Assembly: GCA_013696905.1 (NCBI GenBank)
Contig: JACCXP010000274.1
Location: 1 to 5,707, forward strand
Origin: Thermoleophilaceae bacterium
GTDB taxonomy: Bacteria > Actinomycetota > Thermoleophilia > Solirubrobacterales > Thermoleophilaceae
DNA: 5,707 bases
Direction of reading: 5' to 3'
In this document: piece by piece, positions 1 through 4,908 of the stretch
How the letters are laid out: each line of letters begins with the position of its first letter
Position numbering within the stretch: the stretch's first letter is position 1
Position numbers and translations under genes: made by a program
The notes under the pieces: model-generated
What the model saw: only the letters and a program-made list of their open reading frames with translations
What the model was told of the DNA's origin: nothing
Databases searched by the model: none

Positions 1-51
1 GCCTTCACCGGGCGCGAGACCTCGCCGCCACGCAGAGCCGCGCGCTACTGA
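1..51 (+). CDS. possible 3' end of a converging plus-strand gene (partial)
   Basis: Reading from base 1 gives 16 sense codons and then TGA at 49-51; the last residues are RETSPPRRAARY. Fourteen of the 16 third codon positions are G or C, against about 10-11 of 16 for the other two positions, as expected for real coding sequence in a GC-rich genome. The gene would converge on the minus-strand gene whose stop lies at 85-87, leaving 33 bases between them. The fragment is too short to name a product, and stop-free runs of this length are common by chance at this GC content. Only the sequence left of the window can settle it. Confidence 0.25.
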   Translation, partial: AFTGRETSPPRRAARY

Positions 52-62
52 GAGCCCGCGAC

Positions 63-76
63 GCGCGCTGACGCGC
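63..76. terminator. weak inverted repeat between possible convergent genes
   Basis: GCGCG and CGCGC form a 5-bp stem around a CTGA loop in the short gap after the minus-strand stop at 85. It could act as a small terminator hairpin in either direction. No T-run follows on either strand, and such short GC-only repeats are frequent in this sequence, so the call is weak. Confidence 0.15.
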
Positions 77-84
77 AGGCCGAG

Positions 85-432
85 CTAGACGGTGCGGCGA
101 GACGGCAGTGGCGGGCGTGGGCGCCTCACCCTGACGGGCATCGGTCGCGGCACAGTCTCCACCCCGCGCCGGCGCTCCGAGCGGTGCCCGGGACGATGGC
201 CTCTGAGGCGGTAGGCCGCCGGCAGGCGAATGACGTTGCGCGGCTCGCCAAGCCCGCCGCCGCCGGATCCCGGCCCCGGACCGAGCTGCGGGCCCCCGCC
301 CCCGCCGCCGCCCTCGTCCTCAGACGAGTCGTCGTCGTCGCGCAGGCGGAAGAACCACACCAGCCAGACGACGAGGAGTCCGACGTCGAGGACCCGAAGA
401 CCGACCATCCAGATCCAAGCCTGGGTGTTCAC
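85..432 (-). CDS. small single-pass membrane protein with acidic, Gly and Arg-rich segments (unknown)
   Basis: I do not recognise a named family. The 115-residue product starts with GTG (bases 430-432) and ends with TAG. Residues about 9-28 form one hydrophobic, Val/Leu/Trp-rich helix containing R13 and D16. RLR follows at 29-31, so the C-terminal part is probably cytoplasmic by the positive-inside rule. Then come an acidic block (DDDDSSEDE, 32-40), seven glycines (41-47), a Gly/Pro linker to about 62, and a basic tail with 16 arginines between 65 and 115. The tail has no obvious fold and may be disordered. An in-frame ATG at residue 9 (bases 406-408) would start just at the helix; neither start has a clear Shine-Dalgarno. 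The gene follows the exported-protein gene by 45 bases on the same strand, so cotranscription is likely. A membrane anchor with a charged tail is the safest description. Confidence 0.6.
   Translation of the reverse strand: MNTQAWIWMVGLRVLDVGLLVVWLVWFFRLRDDDDSSEDEGGGGGGGPQLGPGPGSGGGGLGEPRNVIRLPAAYRLRGHRPGHRSERRRGVETVPRPMPVRVRRPRPPLPSRRTV
288..342. repeat. low-complexity GCC/CCC and GTC triplet tracts inside a gene
   Basis: On the plus strand, C-rich GCC/CCC triplets (about 288-315) are followed closely by four GTC units (about 328-340). On the minus strand these encode the seven-glycine run and the acidic Asp/Ser block of the small membrane protein. Such tracts are prone to slippage, so repeat length may vary between strains, or be miscounted during sequencing. 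Confidence 0.5.
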
Positions 433-477
433 GGACGCGATGGTAGCGCCACGGCGAAGGCGGCGTAACCAGGTAAC

Positions 478-1203
478 TCAGCGAGGCGGAGTGGCGGCGG
501 GCGGCGTGCCGGGGGCCGGTGTCGCGGGCGCCGGGTCCGCGGCGTCCTCGGTCGGGCGCGGGTCCGGCACGAACGAGGCGGTGTAGAGCAGCCGGGCGGT
601 GCGGTAGAGGCAGCCGTAGGTCCGCAGGCTGCCGCGACGCTGCTGAGCGGCCGTCTGCCTGACGTCGTCACAGCGCTCGGCATCGCGCGAGGAGCGCCAC
701 GCCTCCTCGTTCGCCAGCCCGACGCCAAAGGCCGGCGCCCAGGTGGGCACGGTGACTGCCACCAGGTAGTCCTTCTTTACGGTCAGCGGACGCTCGAGCG
801 CGAAGGTGGGCGTGGAGCCGAAGTAGGGCCGCAGCGCGAACAGCTCGCTCTGGCCGGAGAGGACGTTGCGGCGCCGTGGCCCTGGGCGCAGAACCGACAG
901 GCGCGCCTGCGGCGGCCCCCCGAAGAGGCGGTCGAAGTAGTCGATCTGATCGGCGCGCGGGCGGCCGAGCTGGAGTGAGAACGCCACGATCTTTCCCCGC
1001 CGGCGCGCCCTGAACGGGCTGCGCCGCCCGGCCTGCCCCGCCTGGTAGCCGGTCACCCGCCCGATCGCCTGGCAGTTGTCGGGGCACGAGGCGCCAGGGC
1101 GCGGCGTCGTCGCCCCCATCTCCACCACCGCGGCGCCGGCGCCGGGCGCCAGGGCGAGGGCACCGAGCACGGCGAGCGTGAGCGTTGTCGGTACGCGCTT
1201 CAT
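478..1203 (-). CDS. exported protein with signal peptide and four cysteines, unknown function
   Basis: I do not recognise a characterised family. I chose the ATG at 1201-1203 because it places a typical signal peptide at the N-terminus: MKR, a hydrophobic core of about residues 7-20, then APGAGAA as a likely signal-peptidase I region near residue 25. The reading frame is open further upstream, but that would bury the signal and run through the hairpin at 1224-1248. The product is 241 residues. The mature part looks beta-rich and has four cysteines (C40, C44, C178, C198), enough for two disulfides. Distinctive stretches are YFDRLFGG (89-96), LSVLRPG (102-108), RPYFGS (125-130), VPTWAPAFGVGL (152-163) and YGCLYRTARLLYTASF (196-211). 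Residues 213-241 form a Pro/Ala/Thr-rich tail that may be a flexible or glycosylated spacer. No lipobox, sortase signal or catalytic motif is evident. It ends 45 bases before the small membrane protein gene. Confidence 0.75.
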   Translation of the reverse strand: MKRVPTTLTLAVLGALALAPGAGAAVVEMGATTPRPGASCPDNCQAIGRVTGYQAGQAGRRSPFRARRRGKIVAFSLQLGRPRADQIDYFDRLFGGPPQARLSVLRPGPRRRNVLSGQSELFALRPYFGSTPTFALERPLTVKKDYLVAVTVPTWAPAFGVGLANEEAWRSSRDAERCDDVRQTAAQQRRGSLRTYGCLYRTARLLYTASFVPDPRPTEDAADPAPATPAPGTPPAATPPR

Positions 1204-1223
1204 GTGAAAGCTCGAACACACGC

Positions 1224-1248
1224 CGGGCGGCGCTGGTTGCGCCGCCCG
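1224..1248 (-). terminator. perfect 10-bp GC hairpin after infA (terminator or attenuator candidate)
   Basis: On the minus strand the arms CGGGCGGCGC and GCGCCGCCCG pair perfectly around an AACCA loop. The hairpin begins 7 bases after the infA stop codon. There is no U-run: the following minus-strand bases are GCGTGTGTTC. GC-rich hairpins without U-tracts are common as terminators in high-GC actinobacteria, but the next start codon (ATG at 1203) is only 20 bases beyond the stem. It may therefore be a partial terminator, an RNA-stability element at the infA 3' end, or an attenuator in the leader of the exported-protein gene. Confidence 0.5.
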
Positions 1249-1255
1249 CATGCGC

Positions 1256-1486
1256 CTACTTGTAGCGATAGGTGATGCGCCCGCGATCGAGGTCATATGG
1301 GGACAGCTCGATCTTGATGCGGTCGCCCGGCAGGATGCGGATGTAGTGCCGGCGCATCTTGCCCGAGATGTGGCCGAGGACCTCGTGTCCGTTGTCGAGC
1401 TCCACGCGGAACATCGTGTTGGGAAGGGCCTCGGTGACCTCCCCCTCCATCTCGATCTTCTCTTCTTTGCTCAAAGTCGCGATCAC
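1256..1486 (-). CDS. infA: translation initiation factor IF-1
   Basis: IF-1 binds the A site of the 30S subunit during initiation, acting with IF-2 and IF-3. The product is a single S1-like OB fold with the family's signature stretches: [11 protein letters not shown] (20-30), [15 protein letters not shown] (31-45), YIRILPGD (48-55) and [15 protein letters not shown] (62-76). Identification is certain; the start is not. The frame has no ATG start. GTG at 1484-1486 gives 76 residues beginning [13 protein letters not shown] at 1472-1474 gives 72 residues beginning MSKEEKIE, matching the usual IF-1 length, and has a weak GAGTG Shine-Dalgarno-like run 9 bases upstream; GTG has none. Bacterial infA often lies among ribosomal protein genes (rpmJ, rpsM), but here it follows a cold-shock gene by about 50-60 bases and precedes an exported protein gene. 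Confidence 0.95.
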   Translation of the reverse strand: MIATLSKEEKIEMEGEVTEALPNTMFRVELDNGHEVLGHISGKMRRHYIRILPGDRIKIELSPYDLDRGRITYRYK

Positions 1487-1537
1487 TCGCGCCGCGGGCG
1501 CGACCGCTGATGCCGGCCGCGCCCGGTGACCGGCGTC

Positions 1538-1741
1538 CTAGATCTTCTCTACGTTCACCGCCTTGGGGCCCTTGTCGCCGGCCTCCTCTTCGTAGGAGAC
1601 CTTCGAGTTCTCGGCAAGGCTCTTGAAGCCCGAGCCGTTGATGCCCGTGTGATGGACGAAGAGGTCACGATCGCCGTCGTCCGGCGTGATGAACCCGTAG
1701 CCCTTCTCGTCGTTGAACCACTTCACCGTTCCGCTTGGCAT
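1538..1741 (-). CDS. cold-shock domain protein (CspA family)
   Basis: This 67-residue protein is one cold-shock domain, an OB fold that binds single-stranded RNA and DNA and melts RNA secondary structure. It shows GTVKWFN (4-10), RNP1 as KGYGFI (13-18) and RNP2 as LFVHH (27-31), then the usual C-terminal half ending KAVNVEKI. Length and start (MPSGTVKWFN, ATG at 1739-1741) agree with the family. The best Shine-Dalgarno is AGGAAGGTG on the minus strand at 1753-1761, 11-13 bases before the ATG, which is slightly far. An in-frame ATG at 1769-1771 would add MARQEGAVAE; the frame stays open up to 1864, but that part does not look like family sequence. The gene has about 160 bases of leader after the HIT gene and lies about 50 bases before infA. 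Family members may be cold-induced or constitutive; the sequence does not show which. Confidence 0.95.
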   Translation of the reverse strand: MPSGTVKWFNDEKGYGFITPDDGDRDLFVHHTGINGSGFKSLAENSKVSYEEEAGDKGPKAVNVEKI

Positions 1742-1752
1742 TTCCGCTACAG

Positions 1753-1761
1753 CACCTTCCT
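1753..1761 (-). promoter_or_regulatory. ribosome binding site of the cold-shock gene
   Basis: The minus strand reads AGGAAGGTG here, with an AAGGTG core like the 3' part of the consensus AAGGAGGTG. The last base is 11 bases from the ATG at 1741. It lies inside the possible upstream extension starting at 1771, and so supports the shorter 67-residue protein. Confidence 0.5.
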
Positions 1762-1827
1762 GTCTTGCCATGCCTGCTCGGTGCTCTGACGGCTGACCGA
1801 ACCAACGGCACACGCTTGATTTACAAG

Positions 1828-1843
1828 CCGGATCGCTCCGGCG
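1828..1843 (-). terminator. 6-bp hairpin with GCGA tetraloop between HIT gene and csp
   Basis: On the minus strand GCCGGA and TCCGGC pair around GCGA, a GNRA-type tetraloop that is known to stabilise RNA hairpins. TTGTAAAT follows directly, which is only a poor U-tract. It lies 57 bases after the HIT stop and 86 bases before the csp start. It could end the nnr-alr-cca-HIT transcript or form part of the csp leader RNA. No convincing -35/-10 pair is visible in the 1742-1900 interval; TGTAAA at 1821-1826 is the only AT-rich -10-like hexamer and has no good partner. Confidence 0.35.
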
Positions 1844-1900
1844 AACAGCCCAAAACGCTAGCACCCCGGCCCGCCGGAGGTGCGCTCCGAGCGGGCAGGG

Positions 1901-2308
1901 CTAGGAGCGCAGCTCGCGGGCCACGGCGCTCAGGTCCGCCGGGCTCGCCTGCCCAGGGCGCGCGGGCACCCGCAACGGGTCGCCCTCGTAGCGAGGGATC
2001 ACGTGCACGTGGAAGTGCCAGACCGTCTGCCAAGCGACCGGCCCACACGCATTCAAGAGGTTGATCCCGTCGCAGCCGAGGCGCTCGCGCATGTGAAGCG
2101 CCAGCCGCTGGGCGGCGACCGCGGCGGCAGCGAGATCGGTCTCGGCGACCTCGTAGAGGTCGCGCGAGTGGCGTCGAGGGACGACGAGGGCGTGCCCGCG
2201 CGTCCACGGGCTCAGATCGAGGAAGGCGATCGTCAACTCGTCCTCCCGCACGATCTCCGCCGGCGCATCGCCGGCCACGATGGCGCAGAAGATGCAGTCC
2301 TCGGCCAT
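1901..2308 (-). CDS. HIT-family nucleotide hydrolase/transferase
   Basis: HIT proteins cleave nucleotide phosphoramidates, dinucleoside polyphosphates or similar nucleotidyl conjugates through a histidine-nucleotidyl intermediate. The 135-residue product has the histidine triad HFHVHV at 98-103 followed by IPR, with H100 expected as the nucleophile. CIFC at 5-8 with H47 and H98 matches the zinc-site pattern of many bacterial members. AFLDLSPWTRGHALVVPRRH (28-47) and N86 before the triad are also typical. Size fits the HINT-like branch rather than GalT or longer Ap4A phosphorylases; the exact substrate cannot be told from sequence. The ATG at 2306-2308 immediately precedes the CIFC segment expected at the N-terminus, but lacks a clear Shine-Dalgarno. 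It begins 45 bases after the cca stop and is probably the last gene of that operon. Confidence 0.93.
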   Translation of the reverse strand: MAEDCIFCAIVAGDAPAEIVREDELTIAFLDLSPWTRGHALVVPRRHSRDLYEVAETDLAAAAVAAQRLALHMRERLGCDGINLLNACGPVAWQTVWHFHVHVIPRYEGDPLRVPARPGQASPADLSAVARELRS

Positions 2309-2353
2309 CCCGCTAGAGCCGGCCGGAAGGGCGGTGATGGAAGGAGCGCCCCG

Positions 2354-3787
2354 TCATCGCGGTGAATTCTGCCGCACGCGGCGGGCGAGCGCCAACGCGC
2401 CCTCCTGGTCTGAGATCTCGCCGGCGTAGACGGCCTCCTCGAGCTCGCCCAGCAGGCGCCCGATCTCGGGCCCCGGAGGCATCCCGAGGGCACTCGCCAG
2501 CTCGTCGCCGCGCACGAGCGCGGGCGGTGGCCCCTCGGCCCTGAAGCGAAGGGCGTCGGCAGCCATCTCGCGGGCCAACTCCAGGTGCTTGGCGATCGCC
2601 CCCTCGGCGTTTCGCCCGCGAGTGGCGAGCCGGTCGGCGCAGGACAGGAACGTGACCTCGACCTGCACCGGCTCGGTCGTCGTCAGGTAACGGTAGACCG
2701 CCCGCCGTGACAGCGGTCGCTCGTGCACGAGGAAGCCGAGTCGCAGGTGATGGCGGGTCACGGCCGCGAGGAAGGAGCGCACGCGCTCTGAGGTCCGCAG
2801 CCGGCGACACAGCGCCTCGATCAGGCCCGCGCCGGCGGCGTCGTGGCCGAAGAAGGTCGGGCGGCCGTCCGCGCGCACCGCGCGCGTCTGCGGCTTGCCG
2901 ACGTCGTGCAGGAGCGCCGCGAAGCGAAGCGCCTCGCCGCGCGTCAGGTCGTCGCCGAGCGGCTCGGCGAGGACGGCCGCGAGCGCGGGGGCGAGCTCGC
3001 GGAAGACCGAGGCGGGGTCGCGCTCGAGCCCGATCAGGCGCCGCAGCACCTCGAGCGTATGCGAGTGCACGTCGAGGTGGTGGAAATGACTCTGGCCGAC
3101 GTCGCGCAGCGCCTCGAGCTCGGGCAGCACGGCCGCCGTGACGCCGAGCCGACCGCTCAGCTCGAGGCCGTCCAGCACGCCGTCGGCCACGACGAGCCGG
3201 CGCAGCTCCGCCCAGATCCGCTCGGGGGACGCCGCGGTGACGCGGTGTGCCGCCGCTCGGGTCAGCCGCTCGGTCTCTGGATCCGGCTCGAGCCGGAGCT
3301 CCGTGGCCAGGCGCACCAGGCGCAGTGGACGCAACGCGTCGGCGCGGTAGGCCTCGGCGCCGAGCACGCGCACGACGCCCGCCTCGAGGTCGCGCCGGCC
3401 CTCGAACGGATCCACGAGCGGACCGCCCGTGAGCGCCACGGCCATCGCGTTGACCGTGAAGTCGCGTCGCGCGAGGTCGTCGAGCAGGGTCTCGCCCTGC
3501 AGCGGCGACACGTCGAAGGTCCGCCCGCTCGAGCGATCGATCGCCCGCCACGCCCCGAAGCGCTCCGAGAGGCGGAAGACCGAGCCCTCGACGCCGCGCG
3601 CGACCGCGCGCGCGACCCGCTCGGGGTAGCCGGCGACCGCGAGGTCAACGTCGCGCAGCGGCCGCCCGAGCACGGCGTCGCGCACGGTGCCGCCGACCAC
3701 CCACACCTCGTCGTCGAGCCCCGCGGCGGCGGCGCGGATCGGCGCGAGCGCCGCATCGGCGTCGAGCGTTGCGGGCGCGCCGTTCAC
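2354..3787 (-). CDS. cca: class II CCA tRNA nucleotidyltransferase with HD domain
   Basis: The enzyme adds or repairs the 3'-terminal CCA of tRNAs from CTP and ATP without a nucleic-acid template. I chose GTG at 3785-3787, which overlaps the alr stop as GTGA and gives 477 residues; the upstream ATG at 3877 would overlap alr by 94 bases and adds non-family sequence. The head domain has VGGTVRD (31-37) and the metal-binding pair D46/D48 in RDVDLAV, then RRDFTVNAMA (107-116) and SPERIWAEL (187-195). The base-recognition motif, usually EDxxR, reads ADALR at 149-153, so its first Glu is Ala. An HD domain follows with HDVGKP (294-299), GHDAAGA (314-320) and TRHHLRLG (344-351); it may carry phosphohydrolase activity. 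The C-terminus (DELASALGMPPGPEIGRLL) is typical of the family. A-adding or poly(A)-polymerase roles cannot be fully excluded, but are less likely if this is the only such gene. Confidence 0.92.
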   Translation of the reverse strand: MNGAPATLDADAALAPIRAAAAGLDDEVWVVGGTVRDAVLGRPLRDVDLAVAGYPERVARAVARGVEGSVFRLSERFGAWRAIDRSSGRTFDVSPLQGETLLDDLARRDFTVNAMAVALTGGPLVDPFEGRRDLEAGVVRVLGAEAYRADALRPLRLVRLATELRLEPDPETERLTRAAAHRVTAASPERIWAELRRLVVADGVLDGLELSGRLGVTAAVLPELEALRDVGQSHFHHLDVHSHTLEVLRRLIGLERDPASVFRELAPALAAVLAEPLGDDLTRGEALRFAALLHDVGKPQTRAVRADGRPTFFGHDAAGAGLIEALCRRLRTSERVRSFLAAVTRHHLRLGFLVHERPLSRRAVYRYLTTTEPVQVEVTFLSCADRLATRGRNAEGAIAKHLELAREMAADALRFRAEGPPPALVRGDELASALGMPPGPEIGRLLGELEEAVYAGEISDQEGALALARRVRQNSPR

Positions 3788-4908
3788 GGCTCCACGTGCG
3801 CCCGCCGCACGCGCGCGGTGAGCGCGCAGGTGACCTCGTAGTTGATCGTCTCGCTGCGCCGTGCCACCTCCTCGCACAGGATCCGCTCTCCACCCTGAGC
3901 CCCGATCAGCACCGCCCGATCGCCCTCCTCGACGTCGCCGCCGGAGCCGAGGTCGATCGTCAGGTTGTCCATCGAGACGGTGCCGCGCAGCGGTCGCCGC
4001 CGTCCACGCACGAGCACGTCGGCGTCGCCCGAGAGCGCGCGCCTGAAGCCGTCGCCATATCCGATCGGGACGACGCCGACGTCGGTCGGCTCGGACGCCG
4101 ACCAGGTGCGGCCGTAGCCGGCGCTCTGGCCGGGCTCGAAGCGCTTGATCGCGGCCACGTAGGACTCGAGCGAGAGCGCCGGCTCGAGCCCGCGCTCGCT
4201 CGGATCACGCTGGAACGGGTCGAGGCCGTAGATCGCGATCCCACAGCGCACGAGGTCGAAGTGCGCGCCGCGGTCGCGGAAGGTCGCGGCGCTGTTGGCG
4301 GCGTGCGCGATCGCGCCGGGGTGGGCCGCGCGCGTCTCGTCGACCCACGCGTGGAAGCGCTCGAGCTGGAGCGCGAAGTGCTCGTCGCCGAGCTCGTCGG
4401 CGGTCGCGAAGTGGGTCATCAGCCCGGCCAGCTCGAGGCGCGCGTCGGCGGCGATCAGGTCGGCCACGGCGCGCGCCTCGGCTGGGTCCGTCGTGCCGAG
4501 CCGGCCCATGCCGGTGTCGAGCTTCACGTGCACGCGTGCCGGGGCGCCGTTCGCCGCCGCCCGCTCGGCCAGACCGCGCACGAAGCCCTCGCGCCAGGCG
4601 ACGACATCGGCTCCAGCCTCGAGCGCCATTCGCTCTTCCGCGTGCGTCAGCGCTCCCTGCACGAGGATCCGCGCCGCGATGCCGTGCCGGCGCAGCTCGA
4701 GGGCCTCGGCCGCGGTAGCGACCGCGAGCCAGGTGGCGCCTCCGCGCAGCGCGGCGCGCGCACACCAGACGTCGCCGTGCCCGTAGCCGTTCGCCTTGAC
4801 GACGGCGCACAGCTCGGCGCCCTCGGCGAGCAGCGAGCGCAGGTGCGCGCAGTTGCGCTCGACGGCGCCCAGATCGACGCGCGCGAGGGCACGCTCCGGA
4901 GCGCTCAT
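3784..4908 (-). CDS. alr: alanine racemase (PLP-dependent)
   Basis: Alanine racemase interconverts L- and D-alanine in the cytoplasm and supplies D-alanine for peptidoglycan. The 374-residue length is normal. The N-terminal TIM-barrel holds the PLP lysine in VVKANGYGHGD (36-46, K38). The second catalytic base is Y265 in SAGYGRTW, in the C-terminal beta domain. Other family marks are KLDTGMGRLG (129-138; K129 is at the carbamylated-lysine position and R136 the nearby arginine), NSAATF (205-210), RCGIAIYG (221-228; R221 expected to contact the pyridine nitrogen), GYGDGFRR (283-290) and VSMDNLTIDL (311-320). All catalytic residues I expect are present, so it should be active. The ATG at 4906-4908 overlaps the nnr stop as ATGA, with GAGG 10 bases upstream. 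The stop overlaps the cca start. This arrangement implies coupled translation of all three genes. Confidence 0.97.
   Translation of the reverse strand: MSAPERALARVDLGAVERNCAHLRSLLAEGAELCAVVKANGYGHGDVWCARAALRGGATWLAVATAAEALELRRHGIAARILVQGALTHAEERMALEAGADVVAWREGFVRGLAERAAANGAPARVHVKLDTGMGRLGTTDPAEARAVADLIAADARLELAGLMTHFATADELGDEHFALQLERFHAWVDETRAAHPGAIAHAANSAATFRDRGAHFDLVRCGIAIYGLDPFQRDPSERGLEPALSLESYVAAIKRFEPGQSAGYGRTWSASEPTDVGVVPIGYGDGFRRALSGDADVLVRGRRRPLRGTVSMDNLTIDLGSGGDVEEGDRAVLIGAQGGERILCEEVARRSETINYEVTCALTARVRRAHVEP

Noticed and set aside
465..477. Direct repeat GTAAC-CAG-GTAAC between the two left-hand genes
   Set aside because: Two 5-base copies only, not repeated elsewhere that I could see; too short to be an operator or attachment site on this evidence.
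1821..1856. Promoter for the cold-shock gene with TGTAAA as -10
   Set aside because: The -10-like hexamer matches 4 of 6 bases, but no -35-like hexamer lies at 16-18 bases spacing; TTTTGG is 24 bases away and matches poorly.
2309..2356. HIT gene lies in the same frame as cca with no further stop between, suggesting readthrough fusion
   Set aside because: Only 15 stop-free codons separate them, which is expected by chance at this GC content, and HIT has its own ATG exactly at the expected domain start. The same holds for csp and infA (1487-1540).
2313..3551. A 412-residue minus-strand frame overlapping cca
   Set aside because: It is a +1/-1 shadow of cca, rich in Arg, Ala and Gly, with no motif of its own.
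2843..3841. A 332-residue open frame on the plus strand opposite cca
   Set aside because: It mirrors the cca codons and shows no recognisable domain; the minus-strand CCA enzyme explains the region fully.
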